A DNA stretch of 18,703 bases from positions 1 to 18,703 of the forward strand of contig BBXU01002550.1 in NCBI GenBank assembly GCA_001598975.1, in the 5' to 3' direction. How positions within the stretch are numbered: position 1 is the stretch's first letter; the number at the start of each line of letters is the position of its first letter. Shown in pieces: positions 1 to 10,500 of the stretch. The DNA comes from Parachlorella kessleri. Its lineage: Eukaryota; Chlorophyta; Trebouxiophyceae; Chlorellales; Chlorellaceae. Both the position numbers and the translations under genes were made by a program. The notes beneath the pieces were generated by a model that searched no databases, was not told the DNA's origin, and worked only from the letters and a program-made list of their open reading frames with translations.

Positions 1-344
1 GGGCCGGCTGCAGCAGGAGCCCAAGCGCCCAGGCCTGTGCCTTGGCAAGAGGATGATGCAACCATGACTTGGTGTCCTGGCTGCACAGGGCTATTGATCG
101 TCCCCAAGACGCTTATGGGATCAGGCCCCAAGGGGAAGCAGCCTAGGCGGCAGCTGGCCACTTCGCACGTGAAGGCAAGGTGCTCGGGCGGGACACCTGC
201 CGCCTGATGCGCCCCAGCACGAGCCGGCCGATGCCTGGCCAATAGCAGATGCAGCTCTGGGAGACACATTTCAGCAGACCACAGCCCATGAACCAAGGGG
301 GCACTCCACAATAAACCCAAACACCCTCTCTGCACAGAGGCCAC

Positions 345-376
<32 letters not shown>

Positions 377-477
377 ATATCCATGCAGCCCCTCTCTCCT
401 CCAGACCTCCTACACCCCCCCTCGCTCCCGTACGCCCTGCCACCCGCCACCCGCGGCCGCGGCCAGCCGCCACTCAC
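1..477 (-). other. Intron 2 of the minus-strand LRR gene (may include an exon edge at 1-7)
   Basis: No LRR-like reading appears here in phase 2 after the donor at 477-472. The stretch is best read as intron, with a possible acceptor (GCTGCTGCAG on the minus strand) just before position 7. Short open frames occur on the minus strand, but they owe their length to the CAG repeat and low complexity. Confidence 0.4.
346..375. repeat. (CTG)10 / (CAG)10 trinucleotide microsatellite
   Basis: Ten perfect CTG units on the plus strand (CAG on the minus strand). They lie in the second intron of the minus-strand LRR gene, so they are probably not translated, although one minus frame reads them as ten glutamines. 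Confidence 0.9.
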
Positions 478-1164
478 ACTGTCTGCACACGCCCCTCCTC
501 CGAGCACGTCACGCCGCCCCACACGCACACGGGCGTGGCGTTGTTCCAGCCAGTGATCTTGTTGGCCGCGGAGAAGGCGGGCCAGTTCTCTATACTGTCT
601 CGCAGCTCCACCAGGTGGGTTACTGCACCCACACTCACAAGTTGGCGCAGTTGGCGGCGGGCAGCACCTGAAGCCGCAGGAACGGCAGGCAGGCAGGCAG
701 GCAGGCACAGGGGTACAAATGACCCTGTGCAGGCGCAGCAGGGCCCTCCGGCCAGCGAGAGATTGGGGGGGTGAGAGTGCGGCAGGCGAGGCGCGGCCCT
801 ACAGGACCCCCGGCAGAGGATAGAGCCCAGCCGAAAGCAAACCATGCCAGGACGGCGCGGTGCTGGGGCGAGTGCAGGGGGGGAGAGCACGCGCAGGGAG
901 CAGCCCGGTTGGGAGAACCCCCCCGGCCCGGCCAGCTGCAGGTCCTACAAGCGTCATGGACTCTGGTGCAGCGGCACCATGCCCTGCTTTCCCAAGTGCC
1001 TGCCCGCACACAATTCAGCCAAGGCATCCTCCACAGTGCACAACACCCACGCCCCCCTCCGGCTCACTATCGGCCAGCTGGTTGTTCCCTTGGCACCAGG
1101 TCCCTCGCAACGTGGCCAGCATGACGAGGGCGACATGGGCCGCAAGCCGGGCAGCACGCCCCAT
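478..1164 (-). CDS. LRR protein, N-terminal exons (signal peptide + LRRNT_2), partial
   Basis: Two exons are supported on the minus strand. Exon 1 runs from ATG at 1164 to 1068 and encodes a signal peptide (MGRAARLAAHVALVMLATL, then GTWCQG). An upstream in-frame ATG at 1245 would add 27 residues. The donor GTGAGC lies at 1067-1062, phase 1. Exon 2 (622-478) follows acceptor GTGCAG and ends at donor GTGAGT (477-472), phase 2. It encodes an LRRNT_2 cap: L-x2-L-R-D-S-I-E-N-W, then C-V-W-G-G-V-T-C and E-E-G-R-V. This cap normally sits in front of plant-type extracellular LRRs. Exon 2 has the same length (145 nt) and phases as exon 2 of the receptor kinase starting at 4572, and about 19 of 49 residues match without gaps, so the two are paralogs. 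The LRRs and anything after them lie beyond position 1. A CTGCAG acceptor at the extreme left edge could open exon 3. Whether this paralog also has a kinase cannot be told here. Confidence 0.65.
684..707. repeat. (GGCA)6 tetranucleotide repeat
   Basis: Six perfect GGCA units on the plus strand, inside intron 1 (1067-623) of the minus-strand LRR gene. On the minus strand they form a TGCC-rich tract about 60 nt upstream of the exon 2 acceptor. Confidence 0.85.
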
Positions 1165-1245
1165 GGGCAGGAGCCCCAGCGGGCGTTCTTGCCAATGCCT
1201 GCAGCACACGAGCACCGATAAGGAGCGGACCACAGCCGGACGCAT

Positions 1246-2578
1246 CGACGGACATTAAAAGCTTACTAGGTGCTTACTCCTACTAGTTCCTCGTCTGCTT
1301 ACGCCCCGCGAACTGAGCTGCCATAGCAATAGCAGGCCATGCTGTGGAACTTGTAAAACATCCCTTGGAGAACCAGCTATAAAGGACCACCGGGGCTAGG
1401 AGGGCTCCCAAAGCCACACCACCACCAACCTAGTGGATAGCCCAAATGGCCCTAAGCCTAGCTAGCAGACGATGTCCCCTAAAGGATGCCGCGGGTATAT
1501 CACAATTAAGGGATGAGCGCGGGGGCAAGCGCGAACATTCACTAACGTAACCCTATTATCCCCCCCGTTTCTCGTCCTGCAGGGCCGGGCCCCAATACAG
1601 ACAGCCACCAATGAAGAGTAAAATGGAGAACACACAGTGGGCTGCAGACAATGGAGTCGTAAAATTGCGCTCGATGCGCCGAGTGCCGTACCACTGCTGC
1701 TGATGCACGGCCCTGGTTTGTTTAGGTTGGGAATGCACTGGCTTCAATCGGGGCTGAGGGGTTTCTCGGGCAGTTCGACACGTATGAGGATATTTGATGG
1801 AAAAGCAAGCATGAAGGTTCAGTTTCAAGGTGCCAAGGTAACGCAATTTCTGTCCCCTGATCATAAAAGTGCCTGTTGACTGTGATACAGACACTTCGAT
1901 GTCACCCGCAGGACATGGGCAGCCTGTTTTCTGCAACGCAACCATCGCCCCCCGCAGGAGTCATGACAACGCTAACACAGCCCACTGACAAAGCTAGTAT
2001 CAGACTGGAGGAGGCATCCCAGCAGTGCAACAACTACACAAGCCAAAAGCCTGCGCTATAAAAATATACAAGGCCCCGACCCAGGCCACTGTAGAGTTCA
2101 CTGGCCAGGGTACGTTGGGTTTCAGGCTTTGCGCGGCTAGCCAGTCTTCCAGCCATAGAACCCTATTTTATGACAAGGGCTGCACGGGCTGTAGCCATTC
2201 TTGCATGGTACCAAGGACCATTGCCAGCTCCCCATGCCACGCAGCTGCCAAGCGCTGGCCAGGACCAAGCCGCTGGTGATCTTTATTTCCCACACAAACT
2301 TGCCAGCCACTGAAGTTGTAGCCGCAGCGCTGGGGACTTATGCTCCTGGGCGGCTGATGCCGCCGAGCCTTGCCCCAAGGGCAGTGCCGTTCCCCAGGGG
2401 CTGGGACGTGGGCTGCGCCCGCCATAAGGGTGGCTGCCTCTATCTGTGTGTGTGTGTGCCTGCCAGCCCAGCCGCTTCCCACCAGCAGCCAAGTGCAGGG
2501 TGGAAGGTCAAGCAAGTTCCCACCAGGCATTTCCTCAGCCAGCGGCTGGGGATGGGGGCCGCACTACATGATGAGCTC
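1246..2578. other. Intergenic region; 5' flank of the LRR gene and 3' flank of the secreted Cys-rich gene
   Basis: This 1.3 kb separates the start of the minus-strand LRR gene from the stop codon (2581-2579) of the minus-strand secreted protein gene. It should hold the promoter of the first and the 3' UTR of the second. I see no coding exon I can support. Open frames on both strands (for example plus 2201-2644 and minus 2530-2168) overlap each other and carry no domain signature. A short (TG)n tract lies at about 2444-2458. TATA-like strings at about 1377 and 2056 face the plus strand, where no gene starts nearby. Confidence 0.5.
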
Positions 2579-3833
2579 TCAGCCGCTGGTGCAAGCGGGG
2601 AAGTCCGCCCCACATGCCTCAGACAGAAGAGCGGTGCTGCCTGAACAGAAGATACACGAAGATACAGCAGGTGGGTGATGTCGACTTTTCAGGCACTGAC
2701 TAACTCGCCAGCCATCGAGCTTGACAGCATGCAGGCGTGGCAGCTGCTGCGTGCGCGTTGCTTGCCTGACAGCACAGGTCTGTACGCCTTGACCATATAA
2801 GGAGCACCAGGGAAGGCAGGCTCAATACTGCACCTTCAAAGTACGCTGGTGAGAACCCCCCTATGGGTAACACTTCTTGGAACGGCCTGCAAGGGGCATG
2901 CCACAACATAACTTTTCCAGTGACGACTGGCGGCCCCAGCCTGCACTACAGCATTGACCATCAACACAACTCGCACCGCTCTGCAGCTGCAGTGCAACGC
3001 GCGCCCCAACAAGCGCCGCAGCACTGCGCGTGCCCTGTACTGTCAGATGGCTGCTACTGTGCATGGGCACGCTCACTTGAGGCAGGGGCAGCGCGCGTCT
3101 GCAAACGGTCGCAGGTTCCGGCAGCAGGTCTTGGAGGGCTGGCCAGTGGCCTTCAGCCCGCTCAGCGCGGCAGCCTGCTGCTGAGGCGTGGGCAGCTTAT
3201 CGGAGAACCTGCACCCAGGGCCAGACTGAAGGTCAAGTGGCGGAGTACTATTGCAGCTGAAGGCATTCTCATGGGGTCACCATAATGCATGCTGACAAAC
3301 CGGCGCAGCATGCTGGCAGACGCATGCGATGAGAGGCTGGTTGCAGAGGCGCATCGTCAGCTGGGTGGTGGCTGCTCAGCATGCCAGGCAGGCCAGTCCA
3401 TGCAGGCCATGCATCCATTCTCTCGCTACCCGCTGGGTGCACACCCTCGGCATGCACTCTCCCAGGCTGCTCAACGGCACTGCATGGGCGCAGCAGCTAT
3501 AGCAGCGCACCTTGGGTAGGCTAGCGCTAGGGTGTCAGACTCAGTGGTGCAAGCAGACCCCGCCGGGTTGAGCAGGGCAATGCAGTTGTTCAGGATCTGT
3601 TCATCAGACAGTGGCGCCGCAGCCGGCTCTGCAGCTGGCTCTGCAGCAGGTCCCAGCTCATACTCAGGCTCAGGTGCTGGGGCCTCTAGCCAATAATCGT
3701 AGGCATAGTCATCAGCTGGGTCCCCGTCAGTGGCCTCGCGCTGGCAGTGAGCCGCTGTGCTCAAGCTGGTAGCAATTAGCAGCACCAGGCACGCCTTCAA
3801 GGTCGGCCACCGCTCATTCTGGCGAGTGGCCAT
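2579..3833 (-). CDS. Small secreted eight-cysteine protein, nsLTP-like
   Basis: Four minus-strand exons join into 189 codons: 3833-3511, 3208-3077, 2886-2834 and 2640-2579, with the stop at 2581-2579. Intron phases are 2, 2 and 1, all GT-AG. The N-terminus is a signal peptide (LKACLVLLIATSLSTAA). An acidic Ala/Pro/Glu-rich spacer with repeated A-A-E-P follows. The folded part begins near L-S-D-E-Q-I and carries Cys in the order C-x10-C-x40-CC-x10-C-P-C-x29-C-x6-C. This is the eight-cysteine order of plant non-specific lipid-transfer proteins and the wider bifunctional inhibitor/2S albumin fold, which usually bind a lipid in a helical pocket outside the cell. The C2-to-CC gap (40) is much longer than in land-plant members, so lipid binding is an inference. 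The gene is divergent from the receptor kinase gene; their start codons are 646-739 bp apart depending on the receptor start. It could instead be a different disulfide-rich secreted family. Confidence 0.68.
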
Positions 3834-4478
3834 CCGCCTAGATAGATTCTGTCGCTACCTATGCTTCGAGGCACTTTGATTCTAGTGCATGGGTACGCTA
3901 AGCTGCGCCACTCTCTTCCCTGCTATTCAATGGTCAATCAGCCCAATGCACAGCCAGGCAGGAGAGGCCTGTCCCTAAGGGCAGCATTGTGGACAAGCTA
4001 CCCGCGCAGCTTCCCTTGGTCAAGCCAACCATGTGGCACACCCATGTGGCAGTGCCTTGGCTCTCCATGACTAGGCCTGTTACTCGCTGTCAGAACACAC
4101 CTCAATCATTACCGAGCCACCTTCCCACCATCACATGGCTTCTCAACATCCCTCTCCAGGGCAAGGCCTGGTTGCAAGCCTGGCAAGGGGCACCCGACAT
4201 ACTCCCCGGCACTTAGCCCTGCTCTTGACGACTCGGACTGCTGCTAATGGAAGGAAGAAGACACACCAAGGCGACAGCAGGGCCGTTTCGACTAGCACAG
4301 CCACAGAGAGAGGTGCTTTGGCTGGTAAGGACCCCCAGTACCAGCCTAAACACTGCTGGCAGCCCTGGTCTTGCCCAGTGAGCAAGCCAGGGCAGAAAGC
4401 TGACCTGGCAGTCGTGGATGTGCAGCTGCTGAGTCGTAGGCTTGACTGTTAGCTGAGCTGGGCATATGCTCAGCTGCC
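3834..4478. promoter_or_regulatory. Divergent intergenic region between secreted Cys-rich gene and receptor kinase gene
   Basis: About 0.65 kb lies between the ATG of the minus-strand secreted protein (3833) and the earliest plausible ATG of the plus-strand receptor kinase (4479; preferred 4572). Both upstream regions must lie here, so a shared promoter is possible. I see no convincing TATA box or exon. The open frames present (plus 4135-4452, minus 4701-4213) overlap one another and look like chance. Confidence 0.4.
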
Positions 4479-4571
4479 ATGCATGGGGTCCCTGTATTGC
4501 TCTGCGGCCCTGTCCTGGCTGGTTTATGGGTGCAAGCACTTGCGATGGCATTGGCTGCAACCAGCAACTGT

Positions 4572-7500
4572 ATGGGCAGGCCACCTGCTGCTGTGTTGCA
4601 GGAGTGTGTGCGGGCATCAGCCCTGCGGACGGCGACGAGCCTGCTGCTGCTTCTGAGTGCCATGGGCTACTCACAGACAGCGGCAGGAGCAGCCTTGGCA
4701 TCAGACGGTGAGCAGGGCTAAGGGGAGTCTCGCGGTCACTCCTACCACCTGTCTGGTACGTGCAAGCCTCGCTTCTTACGATGAACTGCTCTACAGCCAG
4801 CTAGCTGGCTTCTCCTTGCAGCAATTGCCATGCCTGCGGATGCTATTAGGGTTCATTTGAATTCTTGGTATAAGTTGGGGTGCGCTGCTGCTGCGCATGC
4901 AGTTGCGTCGCTCCTGCTGCTGAAGAATGCCACCACCAACTGGGAGGAGTTCCGGGCTTCGCGCAACTTCACAGACTGGGACAGCCGAGCCGATGTGTGC
5001 CACTGGGGCGGCATCACTTGTGACACAGAGGGGCAGGTCATCACCATGTGAGTTGCTTGCTGGGTTCAGCCTTGCAACTGCCATCAGCTTGCCCCTTGGC
5101 CCGTTGCCTGATACCCACACATCACCGCACCTGCACTGAGTGTGCGGCCCCAGGGTCAATATGTACTCTGTGTTCACATATACACTACTTGTACTTGCAC
5201 ACTCTTACCGTGCTTTTGGGCGGCCGTGCTGTCCTCCACTGCGCACCCTCCACAACAATGGCCAGCGCAATGTGTGTGATGTGAGCACGTAAAAACAGAT
5301 GCACCAGAGTTAGGCCATGTCCCCTGCAGGGGCAGCTGCCTCGCCAGGCTCAGCTTTAGCATGCAGAGCTTGAAAGACATAAGCACCATCGGTACCCCAC
5401 AACGTGTTCTGCCTGGCAGGAACTGGCAGTGCGACGGGTGCGCTGTGAAGGCCGCGGGCCAGCTGCCGCCAGACATGGCCCGCATCACCTCCCTGACCAC
5501 CCTCAACCTCCAGGGCAATGCTTTCCATGGCACGCTGCCCACGCTATGGGGCAGCATCGACAACTGGCCGCGGCTGACGGTGCTGTTCCTCAACCAGAAC
5601 AACCTGACGGGCACCCTGCCGCCGGTGGGTGGGTGACGCTGTTTGGCAACATCTTGGCTGGACAGCCACAGAGAAGAAGATAGGTCTGCTGTATATAAAT
5701 GGGGTGCTTGTTCGCATGTTCCCTCCTTTCGGGTTTGCTGGCTGACGCAGCTGGCGCCCGCCACACTGCCGTCGAGTCCTTGCTGTCATGTGCATCCCAT
5801 CTTGAATGGCCAAGCATGGCAATTAAGGGCATCCTATAGCTGTGTCGGTGTTCCTAAGGCGACCAGTGAGCATGTGGTGGCCATATGTATGTACCAAGGG
5901 CCACTGCTAGGTGGTAATAGAGTGTGCTGCGAGTGGTACCCTCCTTTGGAGGGTACTAGTGAGACGTGACCCGCCGGCGCCTCCCTGCTGTGCTGTGCAG
6001 GAGTGGGGCGGGCCCAGCGCGTTTCCCGCCCTCCTGCAGCTGCGCCTGGATGACAATGACTTGGAGGGGCCCCTGCCAAGCACCTGGGGCACATCTGAAA
6101 CCTCCATGCCGGAGCTCCAGGTCATGTGAGCATCGCCCGCCTTGCATTGTAAAGAATGATCGGGGTTGGGCATGCTGTCCCACGTCAGATGCGCCCTGGG
6201 TGCCCTTGTAGCTACCAGGGTGCCTGTTGCAGCTGCCAGGGTGCCTGTTTCTAGCCACCTGGGTGCCTGTTGCTCGAGGACATTTGAGGCTCATGCTCCT
6301 GGCCACTGCACCGGAGGCGGTTGTCAACCGACCGAGTAGGTAGTGGACCAACGAGGTGCAGACAGATGCAGCCGGTGTGACTAGCTCCTGCCTCGATGTA
6401 CTCATCTCTAAAGCATCTTCCTTGGCTTCGGCGCAGCCGGCTGGGCAACAACCGCCTGAACGGGACGCTGCCGGCTCAGTGGGGCAGCCGCGGCTCCTTC
6501 CCCCACCTGACCACGCTGGGCCTGGACAACAACGGCATAGCGGGCACGCTGCCCACGCTGTGGTCGGAGCCCAACGCGATGCACTACCTGCAAGAGCTGT
6601 GAGCCACTACTAACTCATGAGTCAACAGTGCATGGGTGCCACTTAGGGAAGGGGTGCGATGTAACAAGGCCATGGCCAGTGGTCTGACATTGGCCCAGGC
6701 AGGGTCTTGCAGTATAACGTTTGGAAAGCACTGACATGGACTCATGGTATATACCCCTGCACTGCATAGCAGCACCAAGGTCTGAGCAGCGCGTCCAGCT
6801 ACCACAGCACACAAAGCCGGGAGTCCGGTTTGCCAGACTTTCCTTGCTGCTAGCCAGCCTTGGGGTTGCACCTGCCTCCCAGTCCCGCTTGAAGTAGGTC
6901 ACCTTACCTGAGCCTTACCTAACCCTGGTGCAGATACTTGCGGAACAACTCCCTCACGGGTGGGCTGCCGCCCGTGTGGGGCGACCCGGGTGCCCTTCCA
7001 TTACTGAATTTCTTGTACCTCTCTGACAACCCCCTAGGAGGTGCGGCCAGCTGGGTGGTGGGGGTTGCTGGTGGTGGTGACAGAAATGCGCAGGACGCAA
7101 CCACCAGCTGAGACCTAAGTTATGTTGGCTCTTGGCAGTTTCAAGGCGCGGATGTTACCAAGAAGCGCCACGCCACCCAAGTTGAAATGCCGCTCTTTGT
7201 GTTAATGCGCTACACATTGCAAGCCATACGCCTCAGACATTAGCCTAACCGCGCAGCAAGTGGCATGCATGCCATATGGTGTGCCTGCTCTCTGGCTCGC
7301 ATGCACACTCAGTTGAAGGGAGGGAGTTCACTACCCATGCAGGCACCCTCCCGCCAGAGTGGGGCAGCCCTGGCTCTCTCCCATCACTTAGGGCACTGGA
7401 CCTCAACAGCACCGGCCTGCGGGGGACCCTCCCTCCAGAGTGGGGCAGCGCCAGCGCACTGGCTGCACTAGATGTCATGTGAGCAAGCCCTTCCATGGAG

Positions 7501-10500
7501 ACATCACCCGCAGGGACAGCCGCTGAACCTGTCTGCGGATGGGCGGGCGGGTGGGTGAATGGGGGGCTGCGTCCTCCTCCGGTTGAGGAGCACTGTGGGA
7601 CCGAGCGCTTATGTGAAGTGTGTGGACTGAGCCATATGCACACCTTGTGCCATGGAAACATGCGGTATGCACACTCTCGTAGCATCGTAGCAGAGTATTT
7701 CTGCAGGTCTCACACTCTCGTAACATTGTAGCAGAGTATTTCTGCAGGTCTCACACCACGTCCCTCCTGCATGCCTTGCCTGCTGTGCAGTCAGGTAGAG
7801 AACAACGACCTGTCAGGGTCCATCTCGGAGGAGTGGGCGCTTAGTCGTCACCTCACCCACTTACTCATCAGACCGGGCAACGACCGCATGTGCGGCCCCA
7901 CCCCTGCCCACCTCAGCTTCCAAAGTAGGCACCTGGCCAGCAAGCGTCTGTCTCCGCCACAGACTCACACCGCTATCTTGTTCTGCCGGTTAGAGTGCTG
8001 CTGTACAACACACTGGCATCAAATAACTTGCCTCCTAGCTGCGTGTCTCTGCTACTGGTTTGTTGCTTGGCCCTAGAAGACGGCTGCGGCGTGCGTGCTC
8101 CCCAAACTACTAGGTAGGAACCGCACTGCATGAACGGCAAGCCTCGGCGGCAGCAGCAGCAGCAGCATGTTTGGCTTAGGCATGCCGCACTGCTGTGCGG
8201 AAGATCCTTATGGGAGCATGGCAGATTGGACCAAGCTAGCTGGAAGCCGATAAACTCCTCCACATACCTACGTGCGCCCTGTGCAGTATGCGACGACCGC
8301 GACCTGACCTGCCGGCGAGCCCCTGCCCGCATCCCCGACACCAACTGTCCCCCGCTTGATGAAGCCTCGCTGCCGCCTTCCCAAGAGGCACCCCACCTTA
8401 CTCACGGGCCCAGCTTGGAATCCAGGGGGAGCAACAGCCTGCCGGCTGCCCAGGGCATTTTGACAGCGGCCGCTGCTGCGCCGAGGGCGCTCAATGCTTC
8501 AGCCACTGGGGCAGGAACCCCTGGCGCCAGCAGCCCTCCAGAGGGCGGCAGCACAAGTAGTGGCAGCAGCAGTGGCGGTGGCGGGGGCAGCAGCTTCCCG
8601 GTGGCGGCCGTGGCTGTGCCGGTGGCGGTGGTAGCGGCAGGCCTGGCGCTGTTCCTGGCGTGGACGAGGCGCCGACGCCGGCGGCAGCAAGAGCGCCGGC
8701 GGGAGGCCGACAAAGCAGGCGGCGGCGGTGTGGAGGGGGGCGGCCTCGGCGGGGAAGTGGAGCTCGGCTCTTCCTGCACGGAGCTCAACTGCAAGCCCGG
8801 CGACGACAAGCCGTCGCAGAGGCCCTTCAGTGCAGAGGTGTGCAGTGCAAGTGGGTAGAGGTCCAGGCAGGCCAGCCTGAGGGGTGCGTAGTCAGGCTGC
8901 TGGTCTGTCATCCTGCCGCGCCTAGCCAATCAGTCTTGCACCTTTCCGTCACCCTTGCAGGTCAGTCAGGGTTGTGTCACACCTAGTAAAGACGTCCTAA
9001 CCAGGCTGCCAATTGGCAGGCACACAGTGCTGTTCGCTGCACGGTGAACCACTGCTCCTTGTAAGCCCACGCTTTCCACTAGCGCTTCAGCCAGCAGTTA
9101 GTGTGCAGCCTGCCTGCAGGCCTCTTCTGACGAGGAGCAGGCCTTGGGAGGACAGGCCACTGCCATGCTAGCCCCAGCTAAGGTGACTAACGGGGGTTCT
9201 GGCGGGCTTTGTTTCCGCATGTTATGGGCCTTTTGTGGGGTTTAGTGTGCGATGAGCCATCTGACGCTGTCGTTATGGCAGCAAGGCGGTGATTCTGCCA
9301 AGGGCGCCCTCCTTCAATGAACACCTTGAATGCTAAGACTGAGCAGGAGAGATATTCTTGCACGGCAGGGAGGTGCCCATGTGCGTGTGCCTTGTTCTCT
9401 GACTGAAAATAGTGTTAGTATGAGAGGTCAAATGACAACCTCCATCCCCGACTGTCACTACGCCTCCCAGGCTTCCTCGCGACGGTATGTGAGGGGTGTG
9501 GCCCAGGCAACCGTCGCAACAGCACAGCACAGCACAGCGTTGCCAACCAGCATGGAAGGCGCACCCAGCGCGGCAGTGCCCATCCCTGGTAGTACCTCTC
9601 AACAGGCCACGCAGTCCCAGGGTTTGGAATTGGCAGCAGCCCCTGAGCCCCCTGACTCCACCGGTGGTGCATCTGTCGGCAGCAGTACGCTGCCCTGGAG
9701 CGACTGGGAGATCCGGCCAGAGGGTGAGTAGGCGGTTAGTCATCCCTACCAGAACCGCCTCCCCAGGGCGCCAAGTCTCGCTCCAGCGATGGGAGCTCTA
9801 GCAGAGTTCAATATCGCCCATTGTGCAAGTACTGTCCCTGTACCTTTCGCTTGCTGTTACACGAGCCTACCTGTAGAGATGCATGAGTAACCAGCGTTAT
9901 TAACCTTCTCACCCCTCCCTGCCCCTTGTGAAGGTCGTCTGTCAAGCCGCCTTCAGACGCAGCAAGTGGGAACTTGCAGCAGCGCTGCCACACTGAACGC
10001 CTCGCAACCCCACCATTCACATACACCTTGCCCTGCCGCAGAGATCCAAGTCATGAAGCGCCCCGACGGCAGCGACTGGGAGCTGGGCAACGGCGGCTTC
10101 GGCAAGGTGTTCAAGGCGCTGCGCAACGGGGTGCAGCCTGTGGCGGTCAAGGTCCTGCTGGTGGGTGGGAATCGGGTGCCCTGATACCGATACTGTTTTG
10201 TTGGCCAAGGTGTTCAAGGCGCTGCGCAACGGGGTGCAGCCCGTGGCGGTCAAGGTCCTGCTGGTGGGTGTGCCCCTCGGCAGCGTGCATGTACAAGCCA
10301 CACATCTCCCAAGGGCGTGCACAGTGTGGTGCAATGGGCGACGCAGTCAGGGCCGTGACACAGAGACCCTCCCGCTGCTACCCTAGGTGTGCCTCTATCC
10401 TGGTGGCAGGCGCCTTGGGTCTGCCGGCCGTCGCAGCCATCATGCCGCTGACCTGTCGCTGAGCGATGCACGTGCTGGTATGTGGGGCACCACCAGGATT

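Larger units (their letters stand above)
4903..8380 (+). other. Extracellular region: LRRNT_2 cap, LRR array and Cys-containing C-cap
   Basis: Exon 2 gives the cap (V-A-S-L-L-L-L-K-N-A-T-T-N-W, then C-H-W-G-G-I-T-C). Exons 3-8 carry plant-type repeats of the form L-x2-L-x-L-x2-N-x-L-x-G-x-L-P-x2-W-G, for example LTTLNLQGNAFHGTLPTLWG and LRALDLNSTGLRGTLPPEWG. The W-G pair after the L-P is unusually regular. Most exon joins fall inside the hydrophobic strand of a repeat (phases 2, 0, 2, 2, 1, 2, 1), so exons behave as modules of one to two LRRs. The array closes with a Cys set (R-M-C-G-P, I-C-D-D-R-D-L-T-C, T-N-C-P-P) that resembles a capping motif. Confidence 0.78.

Noticed and set aside
271..708. 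Minus-strand open frame with a ten-glutamine run
   Set aside because: The Gln run is the (CAG)10 microsatellite. The frame runs antisense across a donor site and is not the LRRNT_2 frame, so it is better read as intron.
2168..2644. Overlapping open frames on both strands (plus 2201-2644, minus 2530-2168)
   Set aside because: Neither shows domain, signal-peptide or phase support. Part of the plus frame is antisense to exon 4 of the secreted protein gene.
2700..2909. Reading the third exon of the secreted gene through to a stop near 2700
   Set aside because: It would miss the last Cys pair. The donor at 2833 joined to the acceptor before 2640 keeps phase and supplies C-x6-C and a stop.
5174..5764. 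196-codon open frame on the minus strand
   Set aside because: It runs antisense to LRR exon 3 and its flanking introns, has no domain signature, and its length follows from the GC-rich coding exon on the other strand.
8402..8929. 175-codon minus-strand open frame (Pro/Ser/Arg-rich)
   Set aside because: It is the antisense shadow of the TM/linker exon (8287-8837); the plus frame has the TM helix and correct splice phases.
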